Numbered from the stretch's first letter, positions 17,225 to 25,924 are shown. The stretch: 64,000 nt of DNA from Mesorhizobium sp. M2D.F.Ca.ET.226.01.1.1 (GCF_004022705.2 NZ_RZOY02000001.1:626956-690955); one strand, 5' to 3'. A program made the numbers and translations. Notes: generated by a model not told the origin, from the letters alone.

Positions 17225-17794
17225 ATGAAGACCTGCAAGGCTTGCTTGGAGGAAAAGCCGTTGGAGCTTTTCTGCAAAGATAGCAAGACAAAATCAGGAT
17301 ACGGTTCTCGCTGCCAATCGTGCGAGAATGAACGCAAAGCGAGATATAGACGCGAAAATCCAGATAAGTTTCTTGGCGCCGTTTACGCGTGGAGGATGAA
17401 TAATAAGGATATGCATCTTCAGCAAATGAAGAGGGCAAATCAAAAGAGGACAAGCACCGCAAAGGGACGTCTTGAGCACAACATAAGGCGGGCTGTTAAC
17501 GGTACAATATCAAGGGATATGAAAGGCGGGAAAAGGGTTTTTGACCTGCTTGATTACACCATTGATGAACTTAAAGACCATCTGGAAGCAAAGTTTGCGG
17601 ATGGAATGAATTGGAATAACTATGGCGAGTGGCATGTGGATCATAAGATTCCGCTAGCCGCTTTTGACTATGAAACGCCAAATGACGTCGACTTTAAGCG
17701 CGCATGGTCTCTATCAAATCTTCAGCCGCTGTGGGCGATAGATAATATAAAGAAGGGCGCCATGATAAGCGCCCATTTTGCCGCTGTAGCGTAA
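17225..17794 (+). CDS. HNH homing-type endonuclease with N-terminal zinc finger
   Basis: A 189-aa protein. The N-terminus has two CxxC pairs (CKACLEEKPLELFCKD and CQSCENERKA) forming a treble-clef-like zinc finger. The C-terminus has the HNH core EWHVDHKIPLAAFDY, then SLSNLQPLWAIDNIKKG. Free-standing phage enzymes of this type act as homing endonucleases. Codon use is AT-richer than in neighbours, a sign of separate origin. The last five codons and the stop (17780-17794) lie inside the 5' acceptor and D-arm of the tRNA gene. The ATG at 17225 is preferred over the TTG at 17219. Confidence 0.85.
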   Translation: MKTCKACLEEKPLELFCKDSKTKSGYGSRCQSCENERKARYRRENPDKFLGAVYAWRMNNKDMHLQQMKRANQKRTSTAKGRLEHNIRRAVNGTISRDMKGGKRVFDLLDYTIDELKDHLEAKFADGMNWNNYGEWHVDHKIPLAAFDYETPNDVDFKRAWSLSNLQPLWAIDNIKKGAMISAHFAAVA

Positions 17795-17854
17795 CGGTAA
17801 CGCGGACGCGTTGTAAGCGACCAGATATGGGTTCAAATCCTGTCGGCGGCTCCA
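17780..17854 (+). tRNA. Phage tRNA-Thr (anticodon UGU)
   Basis: 75 nt with a 7-bp acceptor stem (gccgctg facing cggcggc, one G-U), a 4-bp D stem (gcgt/acgc), an anticodon loop GTTGTAA with anticodon TGT, a T loop TTCAAAT and an encoded CCA end. The anticodon stem has one A-A mismatch. Its 5' 15 nt also encode the end of the HNH gene. It reads ACA codons. Confidence 0.88.
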
Positions 17855-17877
17855 GCTTGACTAAAGAGGAGAATACA

Positions 17878-18132
17878 ATGGCCGACATGGTCGCAAAAGT
17901 TCGCATCACCAATATCACCGGTTGCCCAACCGCCGGCCCTGCAACGCAGGAATCGCTGACGTTCCACTTCCCATCCAAGGACGGCGCTTACCCGGACGAC
18001 GGCAGCGACGAGGATCAACAGTTCGCGCGGTTTAGTCCAATGGGCGCGCTGTCACTGACGATCGCCAATCCCGCTCTTCTCGGCAAGTTCAAGGTTGGCG
18101 ACACGTTCTACCTCGACTTCACCAAGATCTAA
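17878..18132 (+). CDS. Small phage protein of unknown function
   Basis: An 84-aa protein with aagaggag before its ATG. It starts MADMVAKVRITNITGCPTAG, and the later part SPMGALSLTIANPALLGKF + KVGDTFYLDFTKI looks like an all-beta fold with a repeated strand. Similar small proteins occur in siphoviruses near HNH and terminase genes, with no known function. Confidence 0.65.
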   Translation: MADMVAKVRITNITGCPTAGPATQESLTFHFPSKDGAYPDDGSDEDQQFARFSPMGALSLTIANPALLGKFKVGDTFYLDFTKI

Positions 18133-18155
18133 GCCGTCACATTAGGAGGATACAC

Positions 18156-18374
18156 ATGAACGCATCTAGCCCTTGGTTTAATGCTACGCCCATCCCCGAG
18201 ACCGATGACGCATTCGAGGTTGGCGATATCGTCAACCTTATCGTTGGTGGCCCAGACATGGTTGTTACCGGTGTCTGCGATGAGTGCGGCGACATAACGG
18301 TGCACTGGATCAAGATCGACGGCGACGTGATGAGCGACGTGTTTCCAGAGGAAGCGCTAGCCTATGCTGCCTGA
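18156..18374 (+). CDS. DUF2158-like small protein
   Basis: A 72-aa protein with aggagg before the ATG. FEVGDIVNLIVGGPDMVVTG, then VHWIKIDGDV and the closing F-E-E-A-L region, match the YodC/DUF2158 pattern (G-D-V..L..GGP.M.V.G.....W......F....L). DUF2158 proteins are small SH3-like folds found in phages and bacteria; their function is not established. Confidence 0.65.
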   Translation: MNASSPWFNATPIPETDDAFEVGDIVNLIVGGPDMVVTGVCDECGDITVHWIKIDGDVMSDVFPEEALAYAA

Positions 18375-18489
18375 TCGGATCGGGAGGCTCCTCGACAAGG
18401 TTCGGCAGTGGTTTGATGACTGGGTGATGCGTGCGTGGGTTTGGTATCACCTCAATGCCTACGACGCACGACGCATTGCGGCGCGATAG
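18364..18489 (+). CDS. 41-aa phage protein
   Basis: A short frame overlapping the previous gene by 11 bases and the next HNH gene by 35. The product starts MLPDRIGRLLDKVRQWFDDW and ends YDARRIAAR, an amphipathic helical peptide rich in Trp and Arg. The overlaps are typical of phage gene packing. No function known. Confidence 0.4.
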   Translation: MLPDRIGRLLDKVRQWFDDWVMRAWVWYHLNAYDARRIAAR

Positions 18490-18787
18490 CCGATCGGCTG
18501 AGGCCACCGAATACAGGAAGCTTTATTCAACGGCCAGATGGAAACGCCTTCGTGAGGTCAAGCTCGCACAGCAGCCGCTGTGCGAGTGGTGCCTAGAGCA
18601 GGAGATAGTTGAGCCGGCGACCGAGGTGCACCACGCAGACGGCGGTCACAAAGGCGACGTCGTTAAGTTCTTTGCCGGTCCATTCGTTTCAACCTGCAAG
18701 CCGTGCCATTCGAGCCGCGGGCAGATGGAGGACCACGGCAAGACCGTGGTCACCTACGGCGTCGATGGCTATCCCATTGAGCGATGA
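18455..18787 (+). CDS. HNH endonuclease adjacent to terminase
   Basis: A 110-aa protein with YRKLYSTARWKRLREVKLAQ, CEWCLEQ, VHHADGG and CKPCHSSRGQ. These are the two zinc CxxC pairs and the HH-N nuclease core. In HK97-like phages a short HNH protein next to TerS and TerL assists DNA cleavage during packaging, and this gene occupies exactly that place. The ATG at 18455 is preferred over a GTG at 18431. Confidence 0.82.
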   Translation: MPTTHDALRRDSRSAEATEYRKLYSTARWKRLREVKLAQQPLCEWCLEQEIVEPATEVHHADGGHKGDVVKFFAGPFVSTCKPCHSSRGQMEDHGKTVVTYGVDGYPIER

Positions 18788-18795
18788 TGTACAAA

Positions 18796-18845
18796 ACATC
18801 AATATTGATGTGCTAGACATCAATCATGATGCATCAGACATCACT
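18796..18845. promoter_or_regulatory. Operator-like repeat array upstream of the late operon
   Basis: A perfect 16-bp palindrome, acatcaatattgatgt (18796-18811), is followed by acatcaat at 18817 and acatcact at 18838. The three acatca starts are exactly 21 bp apart, two helical turns. It lies in the 154-bp gap between HNH and TerS. This suggests a cooperative binding site controlling packaging and structural genes. Confidence 0.55.
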
Positions 18846-18941
18846 GGCAGGGGGTATGCGCGCCTTTGGGGCGATTCTGCCGCCTACCGGCGTGCCCCGC
18901 TAGCGTTAGTGCTAATACAGGTTTTTCCATAGGGTAGTGGC

Positions 18942-19406
18942 ATGGCGAAGCGCAAAGCGCGAATTGATAGCGCGGCTGAGGCTGTGCGCGTTATGGGCAA
19001 GGCTGCTTCGAAGGTAAAGCCGCCTGCAAACGTTCCGCTAGACGCGGAAGACATGCCATTTTTCTACAACGTGATCGCCGAGTACGCAAGGTCGGAGTGG
19101 TCGGCGCACCAGCTTGAAATTGCAGCGATGCTGGCCAGGACAATGGCCGACCTGACGCGCGAACAAAAGCTCCTGCGCGACGAAGGTGGCGTGGCGCACT
19201 CCGAGAAGGGCACGCCGGTAGCCAACCCGCGCAAGTCGATCGTACAAATGCACGCGAGCTCGATCCTGTCGTTCCGTAGATCGCTGTCGCTTCACGCGCG
19301 CGCGCAAGCGGGCGAGGCTAGAGACGTCGCCAAGCGGCGCGCAGCCACGAAGGAAATCGAGGGCAACAACCCTCTAGAGGACGATCTTCTGGCGCGGCCA
19401 GAATAG
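18942..19406 (+). CDS. Terminase small subunit
   Basis: A 154-aa protein directly before TerL. It has an N-terminal basic segment, FFYNVIAEYARSEWSAHQLEIAAMLARTMADL helices, and the EGGVAHSEKGTPVANPRKSI segment seen in P27-like and related TerS proteins, followed by LSLHARAQAGEARD. TerS recognises the pac or cos site and regulates TerL ATPase activity. The assignment rests on these segments and gene order. Confidence 0.8.
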   Translation: MAKRKARIDSAAEAVRVMGKAASKVKPPANVPLDAEDMPFFYNVIAEYARSEWSAHQLEIAAMLARTMADLTREQKLLRDEGGVAHSEKGTPVANPRKSIVQMHASSILSFRRSLSLHARAQAGEARDVAKRRAATKEIEGNNPLEDDLLARPE

Positions 19407-19418
19407 CATCGAAAGCGC

Positions 19419-21014
19419 ATGGCCAAGAATCCAAAGAAGGGCAAAGCGCTAACGCGCGGCGAGCGGGTTATTGCCTTCATTCAGCGATTCTGCCTCGTGC
19501 CAGAGGGAACGCTACTCGGCAAGCCGGTCAACCTGCTTCCGTTCCAGCGCAAGTTCATTCTGGACGTCTACGACAATCCGCACGGCACGTCTCGCGCCTA
19601 CCTGTCAATCGCCAGAAAGAACGGCAAAACTGGCTTGATTGCCTGCCTTCTCCTGGCACATATCGTGGGGCCTGAGGCTTACCAGAACGGTCGCATTGTT
19701 TCCGGCGCACGGTCGCGCAAACAGGCGGCTGAAGTTTTCAACTACGCTGCAAAAATGATCATAATGTCGCCCGAGCTTTCGAAGCTCGCGCGCATCGTTC
19801 CGTCCAGCAAGATGATTGTAGGACTGGCGCGGAACGTCGAATACCAAGCTAGTTCGGCAGAGGCGAAGAGCGCGCACGGCGGCTCGCCAATCTTGGCAAT
19901 TCTGGACGAAGTTGGTCAGATCAAAGGGCCGACCGACGATTTCGTTGAGGCGATTGAAACGTCGCAGGGTGCCTACGAAGGCCGCGCGATGTTGTTTGCG
20001 ATTTCGACGCAGGCGGCAACGGACAACGACCTTTTCAGCCGATGGATTGACGACGCGGCGACGTCGAAGGATCCGCGAATTGTCTCGCACATCTACACGG
20101 CGCCGGCGGACTGCGAACTTACGGATCGTGAAGCGTGGGCCGCGGCCAATCCCGCGTTGGGCGTGTTCCGCTCAGTCAAGGATGTCGAGGACTTTTCGCT
20201 CCTCGCGTCCCGCATGCCGACGAAGGAAGCTAGCTTTCGTTGGCTATTCCTGAATCAGCGCATTGATGCCTCTGCGCCGTTTGTGACGCCAGCTATTTGG
20301 CGCGCATGCGATTCTCCGGTTGTTGACGACTTCAAAGGCTTGCCGGTGTTTGGCGGGCTGGACTTGTCGGAAGTGTCGGACTTGACGGCGCTGGTGCTGA
20401 TGGCTCCACATGACGGCATTTGGCACGTGAAGCCGACATTTTGGCTGCCGAGCGATAGCCTGCGTGAGCGCGCCAAGGCCGATCGAGTGCCGTACGACGT
20501 TTGGCAGGGCGAGTTTCTCGAGGCGACGCCAGGCCCTACCGTCGACTATGAGTTCGTGGCTGCGCATCTCCGCGACCTGTTCGATGCACTGGACGTCCGC
20601 AAGATTGCCTTCGACCGCTGGAACTGGCGGCACCTAAAGCCTTGGCTCTTGGCTGCTGGCTTTGCGGAAGAGCATCTTGAGGGCGACAACGCGGTTTTTG
20701 AACCGTTCGGCCAGGGCTATGCGTCGATGTCGCCGGCCTTGCGCGATCTTGAGAGCATTTTGCTCAACAGGAAGATGGCACACGGCGGGCATCCGGTTCT
20801 GACAATGTGCATGATGAATGCGACTGTGCGCCCGGATCCTTCCGGCAATAGAAAACTCGACAAACAGAAGTCTCGAGGCCGCATTGACGGCGCTGTGGCG
20901 CTCGCGATGGCGACCGCCATGGCTGGCACGCACGTCGAAGCCGATAGCGGTCCGTCGTTCTGGGAGACTTTGGATCCTAACGTCGACTACGCGGCCGAAC
21001 CGCCACCAATCTAA
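19419..21014 (+). CDS. Terminase large subunit
   Basis: A 531-aa packaging motor and headful/cos nuclease of the Terminase_1/HK97 group. Walker A is SIARKNGKTGL at ~63-72, Walker B is LAILDEVGQ at ~157-165, and coupling residues follow (ISTQA). The RNase H-like nuclease shows GGLDLSEVSDLTALVL and the terminal GRIDGAVALAMA. It follows TerS by 12 bp. Confidence 0.93.
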   Translation: MAKNPKKGKALTRGERVIAFIQRFCLVPEGTLLGKPVNLLPFQRKFILDVYDNPHGTSRAYLSIARKNGKTGLIACLLLAHIVGPEAYQNGRIVSGARSRKQAAEVFNYAAKMIIMSPELSKLARIVPSSKMIVGLARNVEYQASSAEAKSAHGGSPILAILDEVGQIKGPTDDFVEAIETSQGAYEGRAMLFAISTQAATDNDLFSRWIDDAATSKDPRIVSHIYTAPADCELTDREAWAAANPALGVFRSVKDVEDFSLLASRMPTKEASFRWLFLNQRIDASAPFVTPAIWRACDSPVVDDFKGLPVFGGLDLSEVSDLTALVLMAPHDGIWHVKPTFWLPSDSLRERAKADRVPYDVWQGEFLEATPGPTVDYEFVAAHLRDLFDALDVRKIAFDRWNWRHLKPWLLAAGFAEEHLEGDNAVFEPFGQGYASMSPALRDLESILLNRKMAHGGHPVLTMCMMNATVRPDPSGNRKLDKQKSRGRIDGAVALAMATAMAGTHVEADSGPSFWETLDPNVDYAAEPPPI

Positions 21015-21055
21015 GCCGATACCGCGGCGATTTTCTTAGAAGCGAGAATTGCCGC

Positions 21056-22294
21056 ATGGGCATTTGGGCTAGGCTTTTCGGTCGAGAGGCCAAGAAGGTG
21101 TCATATTCTGAGGAATTTGATACCTGGTTTGCGAGCAGAGTTTCCAAAGCCGGCACTACGGTAAATTGGGACACTGCTTTAGACGTTACGACCGTGCTTG
21201 CGTGCGTCCGTGCGGTATCTGACGGTATCGCGCAGGTGCCGTTGCACGTTATGCGCCAGACAAATGACGGCAACGGTAGCGTTGCAGCGCCTGATCATCC
21301 GCTTTACCAGGTACTTTTCCGTAAGCCGAACGACTGGCAGACAAGTTTTGGCATGCGTGAGACGATGATTTTTCATCTCATGCTGACCGGCAATGCTTTT
21401 TTCTTCAAGATCCTAGTCCGCGGCAAGGTAAAAGGGCTTATCCCCCTTGAGCCGGGAAACGTCTCGATCGTCAGAAATGGCGATTACTCGCTGACTTACA
21501 CGATTACGGGCGCGAACGGTCAGACAATGACCGTTCCGCAACAGCTTGTGTGGCATGTTCGCGGCCCGTCGTGGAATACGTGGCTCGGAATGGATGCCAC
21601 AAAGCGTGCCCGTGAGGCGATTGGCCTTGCGATGGCGACCGAGAGCACGCAGGGCGAACTTCACGCCAACGGCATGCAAATGTCGGGAGTTCTCTCCAGC
21701 GATCAGAAGATTGATCCAGAGAAATACAAGCAGCTTCAGGCGTGGATTGCCGCACAAGTAGGCGGAGCCAACAAGCACAAGCCGCTCGTCATCGATTCCG
21801 GCCTTGAGTGGTCGCCGCGGTCAATGACCGGCGTCGATGCGCAGCATCTTGAGACGCGAAAGTTCCAAATCGAAGAGATTTGCCGCGCGTTCAAGGTGTT
21901 TCCGCAGATGGTCGGATACTCTGACAAAACGGCGACGTTCGCGAGCGCCGAAGCGTTCTTCGATGCGCACATAAAGCATACGCTTTTGCCGTGGTGCGAG
22001 AGAATTGAGGCGTCCATCGACTGCGATTTGCTCGGCGACGACACCCAGGAAGGCTACTGCGCCAAATTCGACCTGTGGGCGCTCGAGCGCGGAGCAACAA
22101 AGGACCGCTCTGAGTACTTCACTAAGGCCCTTGGTGCTGGCGGAACGCCAGCATGGATGACGCAAGACGAAGTGCGCGCCAAGGAGGGATTAAACCCCAA
22201 GGGCGGTGATGCGGCAAACCTGCCGAAGCCAACCAATGTGGCGCCCGTAGGTGGCGACAATGGCGGGAAGCCGACGAAGGACAACAATCAATGA
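21056..22294 (+). CDS. HK97-family portal protein
   Basis: A 412-aa protein with the portal hallmarks VLACVRAVSDGIAQVPLHV, PLYQVLFRKPNDWQTSFGMRE, GNAFFFKILVRGKVKGLIPL and KFQIEEICRAFKVFPQMVG. It forms the dodecameric DNA-entry ring at one capsid vertex. It overlaps the protease start by four bases, so the two are translationally coupled. The C-terminal tail is glycine- and lysine-rich. Confidence 0.93.
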   Translation: MGIWARLFGREAKKVSYSEEFDTWFASRVSKAGTTVNWDTALDVTTVLACVRAVSDGIAQVPLHVMRQTNDGNGSVAAPDHPLYQVLFRKPNDWQTSFGMRETMIFHLMLTGNAFFFKILVRGKVKGLIPLEPGNVSIVRNGDYSLTYTITGANGQTMTVPQQLVWHVRGPSWNTWLGMDATKRAREAIGLAMATESTQGELHANGMQMSGVLSSDQKIDPEKYKQLQAWIAAQVGGANKHKPLVIDSGLEWSPRSMTGVDAQHLETRKFQIEEICRAFKVFPQMVGYSDKTATFASAEAFFDAHIKHTLLPWCERIEASIDCDLLGDDTQEGYCAKFDLWALERGATKDRSEYFTKALGAGGTPAWMTQDEVRAKEGLNPKGGDAANLPKPTNVAPVGGDNGGKPTKDNNQ

Positions 22295-23013
22295 TGATTG
22301 AACACATGGCTGTGTCGCTAGGCGAGGTTAAACTCGATGGCGCCGATGGCGATATGACTTTTTCCGGCTACGGAGCGGTGTTTGGCAATGTCGACTCTTA
22401 CGGCGACGTGATTGCTAAGGGCGCGTTCAAAAAGACGCTTGCCGACGCAAAAAAGAGCAGCGTTTGGCCTGCGATGCTGTCGCAGCACGGCGGCATGTTT
22501 GGCGAGGACGCAACTCCTATAGGCGTCTGGACTGAGATGCGCGAGGACGACATCGGCCTCTACGTCGAAGGCAAGCTTGCCAACACGGAAAGGGGCAAGG
22601 AGGCATACCAACTCCTCAAGATGACGCCGCGGCCAGCTTATAGCGGCCTGTCGATCGGCTTTCGCGCCACCGAATGGACGATGCGCAGCAAGCCGGAAGA
22701 ACCGCGCCGCACGCTGACCGCTGTCGACTTGCTAGAGGTTAGCCTGGTGACATTCCCGGCCAACAGCAAGGCGCGCGTTATGAGCGTCAAGAATGAATTC
22801 AACCCGCGAGCTATCGAAGACGGTCTGCGAGAGGCAGGCTTGTCGCGGGCCGACAGTGTGAGGGCTGTTGCGGTCTTCAAAAGCATGCTGCTTCGCGACG
22901 AAGTAGAGCCGAATTCGGATCATCGGGACGATGAAGCCGCGGCCGAAGTGCGGACAGAGAGGGCGCTGAGCGACCTCGCCGCAAAACTCCGCGCGATGGC
23001 TAAGGCCGTCTAG
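22291..23013 (+). CDS. HK97-family prohead protease
   Basis: A 240-aa serine protease that matures the capsid. The FSGYGAVFGNVDSYGDVIAKGAF start, the catalytic His in MLSQHGG (~66) and the Ser in AYSGLSIGF (~117) are present, as is the terminal VDLLEVSLVTFPANSKA. The last ~70 residues form a charged tail, probably removed or scaffolding. It is translationally coupled to the portal. Confidence 0.92.
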   Translation: MMIEHMAVSLGEVKLDGADGDMTFSGYGAVFGNVDSYGDVIAKGAFKKTLADAKKSSVWPAMLSQHGGMFGEDATPIGVWTEMREDDIGLYVEGKLANTERGKEAYQLLKMTPRPAYSGLSIGFRATEWTMRSKPEEPRRTLTAVDLLEVSLVTFPANSKARVMSVKNEFNPRAIEDGLREAGLSRADSVRAVAVFKSMLLRDEVEPNSDHRDDEAAAEVRTERALSDLAAKLRAMAKAV

Positions 23014-23040
23014 CTAAATATCCCGAAAAGGAATGCAAAC

Positions 23041-24324
23041 ATGACCAAACCCGCTGCAGAGCAGGTGATGGAGGCTTTTGAGGAATTCAAGGCCGCCAAC
23101 GACAATATCCAGGCTGAGATCAAGAAGCTTGGAACGGCCGACGTCGTTCTGACCGACAAACTGGACCGCATTAACGCCGCCCTCGACAAGTTCGAAGGCG
23201 AAAACCAGAAGGCGACCGCCGCTCTTCTGGAGGCCAAGAAGGCAGCCGACAACGAAAAGAAGCACGTTGACGAGATCGAAGAGAAGCTCGCCAAACTTGA
23301 GCTTCGTGGTGGTGCCTCGGTCGACAAGGTCGCTGAGATGAAGAAGCGCCACGAGTCGTGGGCGCGCGGCGTTGTGTTCGCTCACACGCAGGGTGTTTCC
23401 TTGACCGCCGAGCAGCAGAAGCTGTTCAGGGAGGTGGAGGCCGAATACAAGGCGCTGTCGGTCGGTAACGATACGACCGGCGGCTATCTGGCCCCGATGG
23501 AGTACGTTCGCGAGATCATCAAGAGTGTGACGGAAATCAGCCCGGTTCGCTCGCTGGTCCGTGTGCGCTCGACCGCTGCCAAAGCCATCCAGATCCCGAA
23601 GCGCACTGGTCAGTTCTCCGCCGTATGGGTTGCGGAGCAGGGTGGCCGATCTGAAACGGACGGCCTGCGCTATGGCATGTGGGAAATCCCGACCCATGAG
23701 ATGTATGCCCTGATCGATATCAGTGAGCAGAACCTCGAGGATTCGGCGTTCAGCATGGAAGCCGAAATCAGCTCCGAAGCGACCGAGCAGTTTGCGGTTG
23801 CTGAGGGCGCCGCGGTTGTTTCGGGCAGCAGCATTGGCAAGCCGGAAGGCTGGATGACCGCTGCGGGCGTTGCTGAAACCAACTCTGGTACCGCCGCGAC
23901 GATCGCTGATGCTGATGGCCAGGCCAACGGCCTGCTGTCGCTCAAGTTTGGCGTCAAGACCGCTTACACCCGCAACGCGACATGGGCTCTGAACCGCAAT
24001 ACGCTCGGCTCAGTTCGCCGCTTGAAGGATGGTCAGAAAAACTACATCTGGATGCCTGGTATTGCGCTCGGAAAGCCGAACACCATCGACGGCGACCCTT
24101 ACGTTGAGGTGCCGGACATGCCGTCCGAAGGCGCGGGCCTTTACCCGGTTGCCTATGGCGACTTCTCCAAGGCGTACACGCTGGTTGACCGTATCCAGAT
24201 GTCGATGCTCCGCGACCCGTACACGCAGGCAACTGGCGGCAACGTCCGCTTCATCTTCCGCAAGCGTATTGGCGGCCAGGTCACTCTGGCGGAAGCCATC
24301 CGCAAGCTGAAGTGCTCGGTCTAA
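23041..24324 (+). CDS. HK97-family major capsid protein
   Basis: A 427-aa protein. Residues 1-~100 form a charged coiled-coil delta domain that acts as internal scaffold. The mature fold starts near ALSVGNDTTGGYLAP at ~136, the likely protease cleavage region. Typical E-loop and core elements follow (VTEISPVRSLVRVRSTAAKA, VWVAEQGGRSETDG, AVVSGSSIGKPEGWM, YTLVDRIQMSMLRDPY). Codon use is GC-rich and unusually regular, as expected for the most abundant virion protein. Confidence 0.93.
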   Translation: MTKPAAEQVMEAFEEFKAANDNIQAEIKKLGTADVVLTDKLDRINAALDKFEGENQKATAALLEAKKAADNEKKHVDEIEEKLAKLELRGGASVDKVAEMKKRHESWARGVVFAHTQGVSLTAEQQKLFREVEAEYKALSVGNDTTGGYLAPMEYVREIIKSVTEISPVRSLVRVRSTAAKAIQIPKRTGQFSAVWVAEQGGRSETDGLRYGMWEIPTHEMYALIDISEQNLEDSAFSMEAEISSEATEQFAVAEGAAVVSGSSIGKPEGWMTAAGVAETNSGTAATIADADGQANGLLSLKFGVKTAYTRNATWALNRNTLGSVRRLKDGQKNYIWMPGIALGKPNTIDGDPYVEVPDMPSEGAGLYPVAYGDFSKAYTLVDRIQMSMLRDPYTQATGGNVRFIFRKRIGGQVTLAEAIRKLKCSV

Positions 24325-24338
24325 CCTTGGCCATTGGC

Positions 24339-24360
24339 GGGCGGTCCTTTGTGGCCGCCC
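24339..24360 (+). terminator. Hairpin after the capsid gene
   Basis: gggcgg and ccgccc form a stem, extended by cc/gg around a single T, with loop tttgt. There is no strong T-tract. It begins 14 bp after the capsid stop and may attenuate transcription or protect the capsid mRNA end. Confidence 0.5.
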
Positions 24361-24389
24361 ATCCCCATTCTGAAAAGGAGTATGCCTAA

Positions 24390-24824
24390 ATGGCTACGAA
24401 AGACCTTCACAATAACATTGCGCCGAAGCGTGGCATTTCGCCCGTCGCGGCTGCGCAGACTGACAACACTGCGATTGTTTCGCAGATCGTCGACACCGCT
24501 GGCTACGGTTCGGTTGAGTTTCTTATCCTGACCGGTTCGCTCGCTGATGCTGACGCTACCTTCACAGTTCTGGTTGAAGACGGCGACGCGGCCAACCTTT
24601 CCGACGCTGCGGCTGTTGCCGATACTTCCCTGCTCGGCACAGAGGCCCTTGCCAGCTTCACTTTCGCTGACGACGACAAGGTGTTCAAGATCGGGTATGT
24701 CGGCAGCAAGCGGTACGTCCGCGTGACGATCACTCCGGCCAACAATACCGGCAACGCGTGTGTCGCTGGCGTTTGGCTGCTTGGCAATGCGCGCAGCAAG
24801 CCTTCGGCTAATCCGCCCGCGTAA
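24390..24824 (+). CDS. Putative capsid-associated protein
   Basis: A 144-aa protein starting ATKDLHNNIAPKRGISPVAA. The body looks all-beta (YGSVEFLILTGSLADADATF, VEDGDAANLSDAA, KRYVRVTITPANNTG). Proteins with this N-terminus commonly follow the major capsid gene in siphoviruses of alphaproteobacteria and are presumed head decoration or structural proteins. The role is inferred from position. Confidence 0.6.
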   Translation: MATKDLHNNIAPKRGISPVAAAQTDNTAIVSQIVDTAGYGSVEFLILTGSLADADATFTVLVEDGDAANLSDAAAVADTSLLGTEALASFTFADDDKVFKIGYVGSKRYVRVTITPANNTGNACVAGVWLLGNARSKPSANPPA

Positions 24825-25051
24825 TGGCATATAAAGTGGTTCGGCCGTTCGCCTATGGGGCGGACGGCATCCACGCCGTTGATCTGGTTATCGGCGACGA
24901 GCGTGAGGATTTTGGCTCGTCCACTGCTGGGCTTGTCCTCGAAAAGTACATCGAATTGGTAGACGGCGATGCTGTTGAGCGATGGCATGAAGGCGACGCT
25001 AACGTGGCAACTCCGGAAGATATCCCCGAGCCGCGCAGGCGCAGGAAGTAG
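24824..25051 (+). CDS. Small head-module protein of unknown function
   Basis: A 75-aa protein whose ATG shares one base with the previous stop. It has an SH3-like look (KVVRPFAYGADGIHAVDLVIGD), an acidic middle and a basic C-terminal tail PEPRRRRK. Small proteins of this kind between capsid and connector genes are common in HK97-like phages; function unknown. Confidence 0.6.
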   Translation: MAYKVVRPFAYGADGIHAVDLVIGDEREDFGSSTAGLVLEKYIELVDGDAVERWHEGDANVATPEDIPEPRRRRK

Positions 25052-25057
25052 GAATGA

Positions 25058-25645
25058 ATGGCGCTTAAGCTGATCACTGATGCTTCGGGGCCACTCGTCA
25101 CGGCTGCCGAGATAAAGCGGCACATTCGAGCAGTCGACTTCAGCGATGACGACGACTATTTGCAGGCGCTGGCTGGCGTTGCCGCAAACCATGTTGACGG
25201 CCCTGAGCCTGCTTGGCTTGGCAGAAGCTTGGCTGAGCGGCAATGGCAACTCATTTTAGATGGATTCCCGGCCGACAAGTGCAGCCGCATTGCTCTGCCG
25301 TTGCCGCCTCTGCGTTCCGTCGACACGGTTGAGTATGTCGACATAGACGGAACCGCGCAGACCATCGCTGACTTCCGAGAATTTGGTGTCCAATCGACCA
25401 ATTCTACGGGTTTTTTGCTTCCTGCATTCGGTTCGACATGGCCCGACACGCGAAGCGAACCTGAAGCGGTGAAAATCACGTTCACGGCAGGTTTTGCAAG
25501 CGTTCCGCCCGCGGTCAAGCACGCGATTCTGCTGCTTGTTGGCCAATGGTATGAAAACCGAGAAAATGCGTCAGAGATCGCGCTGACCGAGATACCAAAT
25601 GGCGTTTCTGCGCTGCTAACGCCGCTGAAAATTTGGCCGAGCTGA
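25058..25645 (+). CDS. Head-tail connector protein, gp6/gp8-like
   Basis: A 195-aa helical protein. It has AAEIKRHIRAVDFSDDDDYLQALAGVAANHVD (early helices), ERQWQLILDGFP, LPLPPLRSVDTVEYVDIDG, KITFTAGFASVPPAVKHAILLLVGQWYENRE, and the terminal ALLTPLKIW. This is the pattern of the phage gp6-like head-tail connector (phiE125 gp8 group) that sits below the portal. Confidence 0.82.
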   Translation: MALKLITDASGPLVTAAEIKRHIRAVDFSDDDDYLQALAGVAANHVDGPEPAWLGRSLAERQWQLILDGFPADKCSRIALPLPPLRSVDTVEYVDIDGTAQTIADFREFGVQSTNSTGFLLPAFGSTWPDTRSEPEAVKITFTAGFASVPPAVKHAILLLVGQWYENRENASEIALTEIPNGVSALLTPLKIWPS

Positions 25646-25660
25646 CGGCTGGGGACAATA

Positions 25661-25924
25661 ATGGCAACTCAAATTCTCTCGACCGCCTCTACGGCGGCCG
25701 ACTCGAACGATGTAACCGTTGTTGCGGGTACACCTCTCGCAGTAAATCTCAAGGGCGTAACGGACGGCAACGCACTTGTTATTATCAAGCTGAAGGACGA
25801 CGCGAGCGACTATAACGTTGTGGGCTCGCTGACATCGACCGCGCCATCTACGCTTATTTCCGCTCCTGGCACATATCGATTCTCTCGCGTATCTGGCAGC
25901 GCTTGTGGGGTGTTCAGTGCCTAG
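25661..25924 (+). CDS. Small structural-module protein of unknown function
   Basis: An 87-aa protein starting ATQILSTASTAADSNDVTVV. The second half (LVIIKLKDDASDYNVVGSLT, PGTYRFSRVSGSACGVFSA) suggests a compact beta domain. The ATG is preceded by ggggac. It may be a minor head or decoration protein. Confidence 0.6.
   Translation: MATQILSTASTAADSNDVTVVAGTPLAVNLKGVTDGNALVIIKLKDDASDYNVVGSLTSTAPSTLISAPGTYRFSRVSGSACGVFSA

Noticed and set aside
18783..18932. A possible short peptide frame with a 7-residue repeat over the acatca array
   Set aside because: The 21-bp spacing also fits a coding heptad, but there is no start with a ribosome binding site and the perfect palindrome favours an operator.
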